From: JBBQVS01 sp964250765
Lineage (GTDB): Bacteria > Chloroflexota > Ktedonobacteria > Ktedonobacterales > Ktedonobacteraceae
Assembly (NCBI GenBank): GCA_964250765.1
Contig: CAXUHF010000013.1
Coordinates: 5,659 to 69,658 of the forward strand
DNA length: 64,000 bases
Direction of reading: 5' to 3'
In this document: positions 61,288 to 64,000 of the stretch, piece by piece
How the letters are laid out: every line of letters begins with the position of its first letter
Numbering within the stretch: the stretch's first letter is position 1
Position numbers and translations under genes: made by a program
Notes under the pieces: model-generated
The model's database searches: none
The model's input: only the letters and a program-made list of their open reading frames with translations
Told to the model about the DNA's origin: nothing

Positions 61288-61306
61288 ATATATCTACTAG
61301 ATATAT
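61288..61306. promoter_or_regulatory. Candidate PadR operator
   Basis: ATATATCT and AGATATAT form an 8-bp inverted repeat around ACT, in the AT-rich middle of the divergent region between the PadR gene and the FAD hydroxylase gene. PadR sites are often AT-rich palindromes of this kind, but only the position supports it. Confidence 0.45.
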
Positions 61307-61450
61307 TTTTAAGCCGTTATTAGTAAGTCGAGATTGATACTCATCGAGGAGACCATTCCAAAATCTCCTCTTTGTCATTCACAAGTGCCCTTGAACTCCT
61401 GCACATATGAGGACATTCCGTCGTATTCAATCCACTCGTAAGGAGGGCCT

Positions 61451-62611
61451 ATGAAGATCGGTATTCTTGGAGGTGGGCCAGCAGGATTGTACTTCGCATT
61501 GCTGATGAAGAAGCAGAACCCGACGCACCAAATTACCATCATTGAGCAAAATCCTCCTGGTGCTACCTATGGATGGGGTGTCGTCTTCTCAGATCGTGCG
61601 CTCTCATACTTGAAAGACAGCGACTCCACATCCTACGCCGATATTGAGGCTCAACTACGTACATGGGATGATTTGACATTTGTGCAGAAAGGAGAGCGAG
61701 TACGTATTGATGGCAGTGCCTATGCAGGAATTTCTCGTCTTACACTGTTACGTATTCTCCAGGATCATTGCCGTCGTCAAGGAGTTGAGACACATTTCGA
61801 GACGCGGCTTCTCGATCTTTCCATGTTCGCCGATTGCGATTTGCTTGTGGGTGCGGATGGAGTCAATAGCATGGTTCGCCAGCACTATGCACAGGCTTTC
61901 CAACCTACAATCAGTCAACTCTCGAATCGCTACATCTGGTATGGCACACATCAGCTCTTCGAGACACTTTCGCTCATCTTTCGTACCTATCGAGGTGGTG
62001 CCTTTGTTGCTCATTGCTATCCCTATAGCGAGACTACCAGTACCTTCATTGTGGAGTGCGACGCTCGAACGTGGATACAAGCGGGTTTTGACGCTATGTC
62101 TGATGCTGAGAGTCGCGCCTATTGTGAACAGGTCTTCAAAGATGATCTAGGTGGACGTCCATTACTGCCGAATAAACCCGCGTGGCTCACATTTAAGGTG
62201 GTGACAAATCAGCATTGGAGTGCTCACAACGTTGTCTTGCTTGGTGACGCACTACGAACAGTGCATTTCTCTATCGGCTCAGGAACACGTATGGCACTGG
62301 AAGATGCTATAGCTCTTTCTCAAGCTCTCGGAACAACAAACTCTCTTGCAGCAGCACTACACACATTTGAACAGGCTCGCAGACCAGGAATGGAAAAACT
62401 GCTTGGTATTGCCGAGCAAAGCTATACATGGTACGAAACCTTTCATGAAAAAATGGAGCTTGATGTCCTTCCACTTGCGTATAGCTACATGACGCGTAGT
62501 GGACGCATTGATGACGCAACGTTACGGCAAAAAGCACCGCGTTTTATGACCCAATATGAAGCATATTGTGCACGTCCCGCTAGTAACAGAGAAAGGCAGA
62601 AGCAATCATGA
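61451..62611 (+). CDS. FAD-dependent aromatic hydroxylase (salicylyl-CoA 5-hydroxylase/VioD-like)
   Basis: A 386-residue flavoprotein monooxygenase. MKIGILGGGPAGLYFALLMK is the FAD-binding GxGxxG loop. The motif GATYGWGVVFSDRALSYLKD is typical of the salicylyl-CoA 5-hydroxylase/VioD branch rather than of 4-hydroxybenzoate hydroxylase. The second FAD motif is VVLLGDALRTVHFSIGSGTR then MALEDA. It lies directly before gentisate 1,2-dioxygenase and overlaps it by 4 bases. A 5-hydroxylation of salicylyl-CoA or a related substrate to a gentisate precursor would link the two; the CoA ligase and thioesterase are not in the window. Which substrate is used remains open. Confidence 0.8.
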   Translation: MKIGILGGGPAGLYFALLMKKQNPTHQITIIEQNPPGATYGWGVVFSDRALSYLKDSDSTSYADIEAQLRTWDDLTFVQKGERVRIDGSAYAGISRLTLLRILQDHCRRQGVETHFETRLLDLSMFADCDLLVGADGVNSMVRQHYAQAFQPTISQLSNRYIWYGTHQLFETLSLIFRTYRGGAFVAHCYPYSETTSTFIVECDARTWIQAGFDAMSDAESRAYCEQVFKDDLGGRPLLPNKPAWLTFKVVTNQHWSAHNVVLLGDALRTVHFSIGSGTRMALEDAIALSQALGTTNSLAAALHTFEQARRPGMEKLLGIAEQSYTWYETFHEKMELDVLPLAYSYMTRSGRIDDATLRQKAPRFMTQYEAYCARPASNRERQKQS

Positions 62612-63762
62612 TTGAGAATCCCTCTACACAGAGCAGCCAGGAAAGTATCAACTCTTCTACCAACGGCAACGAGATAGAAGCAGCGACCAGCGTTTTGTAC
62701 GATGATATGAAATCGAACTTTCTTACTCCTCTGTGGCGCATCGAAGAGTCAATTATGCCACTACAGCCAAAGCCAAAAGCGATTCCTTGGTTGTGGAAGT
62801 GGCAGACCCTGCATGACATCGCTGAACGGTCTGGTAAATTAGTGCCGATAGAGCGCGGCGGTGATCGTAGAGCTACTGCTCTTAGTAATCCCGGACTTGG
62901 AGGTCAGCCATTCGCAACGCCAACATTGTGGGCTGCTGTACAATGGCTTAACGGACGAGAGGTCGCGCCTGCACATCGTCACACCTCTCAAGCGATACGG
63001 TTCATCATTAACGGGAGTGGCTCCTGGAGCACGGTAGAGGGAGATAGAGTCTTTCTGGAGCGTGGAGACCTCGTGTTAACACCGCCGTGGCTTTGGCACG
63101 ATCACGGTAGTGCATCAGATGAGGCAGCTATCTGGATGGATGGGTTAGATATTCCCTTGAATAATTATCTGGATGCGAGCTTTTTCGAGCCATATAGCGG
63201 TGAGGCTCAAGAGGTCGTCCAAGTACCTAACGGAACCGTCTTGAAATATGGTGTTGGGCAGATGCGACCAGCTTGGGAGAAACGATCAATCGTACATCCA
63301 CCAATGTTCACCTACAAGTGGGAAGAAACGGAACGCGCACTCAACAATCTTGCTCAGGTCGATGCCAGTCCATTCGACGATGTTGCATTAGAGTACACCA
63401 ATCCACATACGGGTGGTTCAGTGATGCAATCGCTTTCGTGCTGGATTCAGATGCTGCGCCCAGGAGTCCATACACAGGCACATAGGCATACGGGTAGCAC
63501 AATCTATCATGTCTTTGAGGGCAAGGGCGAGACGATTATCAATGGTGTGTGCTTTGCTTGGGAGCAAGGGGATATGTTTGTGGTTCCTAGTTGGGCTTTG
63601 CACGAACACGTTAATGCTTCGACTGATAAGCGTGCTCTGCTCTTCTCAATGCATGACATTCCTCTTCTACTAGCAATGAATAAACATCGAGAGGAAGTCT
63701 ATTCAGAGAATGGTGGTCATCAGCTCGTCACCAGTAGTTTCACCCCACAAAAGAACCAGTAA
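62608..63762 (+). CDS. Gentisate 1,2-dioxygenase
   Basis: A 384-residue bicupin ring-cleavage enzyme. The first cupin has WLNGREVAPAHRHTSQAIRF (iron histidines) near residues 111-130 and LTPPWLWHDHGS. The second has GVHTQAHRHTGSTIYHVFEG and VPSWALHEHVNAS near 285-335. The N-terminal section around LTPLWRIEESIMPLQPKPKA is specific to gentisate dioxygenases. It cleaves gentisate to maleylpyruvate with Fe(II) and O2. It follows the hydroxylase gene with an ATGA overlap. The first 40 residues are polar and poorly conserved. Confidence 0.9.
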   Translation: MIENPSTQSSQESINSSTNGNEIEAATSVLYDDMKSNFLTPLWRIEESIMPLQPKPKAIPWLWKWQTLHDIAERSGKLVPIERGGDRRATALSNPGLGGQPFATPTLWAAVQWLNGREVAPAHRHTSQAIRFIINGSGSWSTVEGDRVFLERGDLVLTPPWLWHDHGSASDEAAIWMDGLDIPLNNYLDASFFEPYSGEAQEVVQVPNGTVLKYGVGQMRPAWEKRSIVHPPMFTYKWEETERALNNLAQVDASPFDDVALEYTNPHTGGSVMQSLSCWIQMLRPGVHTQAHRHTGSTIYHVFEGKGETIINGVCFAWEQGDMFVVPSWALHEHVNASTDKRALLFSMHDIPLLLAMNKHREEVYSENGGHQLVTSSFTPQKNQ

Positions 63763-63786
63763 ATCGTATATCCGTTATGTCAGCTG

Positions 63787-63838
63787 TAGGGACCGATTTA
63801 TCGCGTCCATGTTGGTGATTGAAGAGGCGAGAGGACGC
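63787..63838. repeat. Partial copy of a genomic repeat with hairpin
   Basis: TAGGGACCGAT (63787-63797) matches the outer arm of the 50116-50230 element. GCGTCC (63803-63808) and GGACGC (63833-63838) make a short stem. It appears to be a degenerate member of the same family. Confidence 0.4.
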
Positions 63839-63882
63839 AATAATGGGATTTCACAAATCAAACGGGATACGCCAATTGTAGA

Positions 63883-63997
63883 GGTCTAATTCTATTACAC
63901 CCTTGTCGGCAATGAACTATGTTGGGGGCAATGTTGAAACGTCTCTTCAATCCTATCAACATTGTAGAATGCTAAGAGGGTGTAATAGAATTAGACC
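63883..63997. repeat. 115-bp element with perfect 21-bp terminal inverted repeats
   Basis: GGTCTAATTCTATTACACCC plus T (63883-63903) is the exact reverse complement of 63977-63997. The interior holds a second inverted repeat, CAATGTTGA with TCAACATTG. No ORF is inside. It fits a non-autonomous miniature insertion element, or the end of an insertion sequence that continues beyond the window. Confidence 0.75.
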
Positions 63998-64000
63998 CCC

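Overview
The window looks like chromosomal DNA from a filamentous, spore-forming Chloroflexota of the Ktedonobacteria type. This is inference from content: base composition near 50% GC, two very large HTH/NB-ARC/WD40 proteins, many transposase remnants, a DUF4012 protein inside an exopolysaccharide cluster, and oxidative catabolic genes. I see no rRNA, tRNA or CRISPR array. One assembly gap (100 N, 14261-14360) sits inside a tandem repeat.

Layout. 1-2790 is an accessory edge: the 5' end of an amidohydrolase, a WYL-regulator remnant, an intact NmrA-like reductase, an IS1182-type fragment, a 64-bp perfect palindrome carrying a consensus-like promoter, and an alanine racemase remnant. 2787-6482 and 14441-18049 encode two paralogous STAND proteins (XRE helix-turn-helix, NB-ARC ATPase, 14 WD40 blades, shared C-terminal tail). 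Between them lie a frameshifted secreted protein, an ECF sigma factor translationally coupled to a peroxiredoxin/cold-shock-domain fusion, a cluster of gene fragments (methyltransferase, ImmA/IrrE), and a minus-strand operon for a PaoABC-like molybdenum aldehyde oxidoreductase with a carboxymuconolactone-decarboxylase-like protein. IS3 and ISL3 remnants follow, then a YwbE-like protein, an SDR, and a metal-uptake locus (Fur-family regulator, ABC ATPase, substrate-binding lipoprotein and two permeases) with candidate shared operators.

25778-50095 is a long plus-strand cell-surface polysaccharide cluster. It has sugar-nucleotide enzymes (two DegT aminotransferases, a Gfo/Idh oxidoreductase, a nucleotide-sugar dehydrogenase, a WecB-type epimerase, a CapD-type dehydratase, two extended SDRs), an initiating phosphoglycosyltransferase, four glycosyltransferases, a Wzx-type flippase with a repeat-bearing N-terminal extension, a Wzy/WaaL-type polymerase, a Wzz/BY-kinase, a CpsB-type PHP phosphatase, a DUF4012 membrane protein and a parallel beta-helix protein. 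Downstream on the minus strand are a methyltransferase and an AsnB-like amidotransferase that may decorate the same glycan.

The right end (53270-63762) is housekeeping and catabolic: a HAMP-like membrane protein, a methyltransferase, cobyrinate a,c-diamide synthase, L-fuconate dehydratase, GTP-dependent PEP carboxykinase with a clear terminator, and a PadR regulator divergent from an FAD hydroxylase/gentisate 1,2-dioxygenase pair. The window ends in a 115-bp inverted-repeat element.
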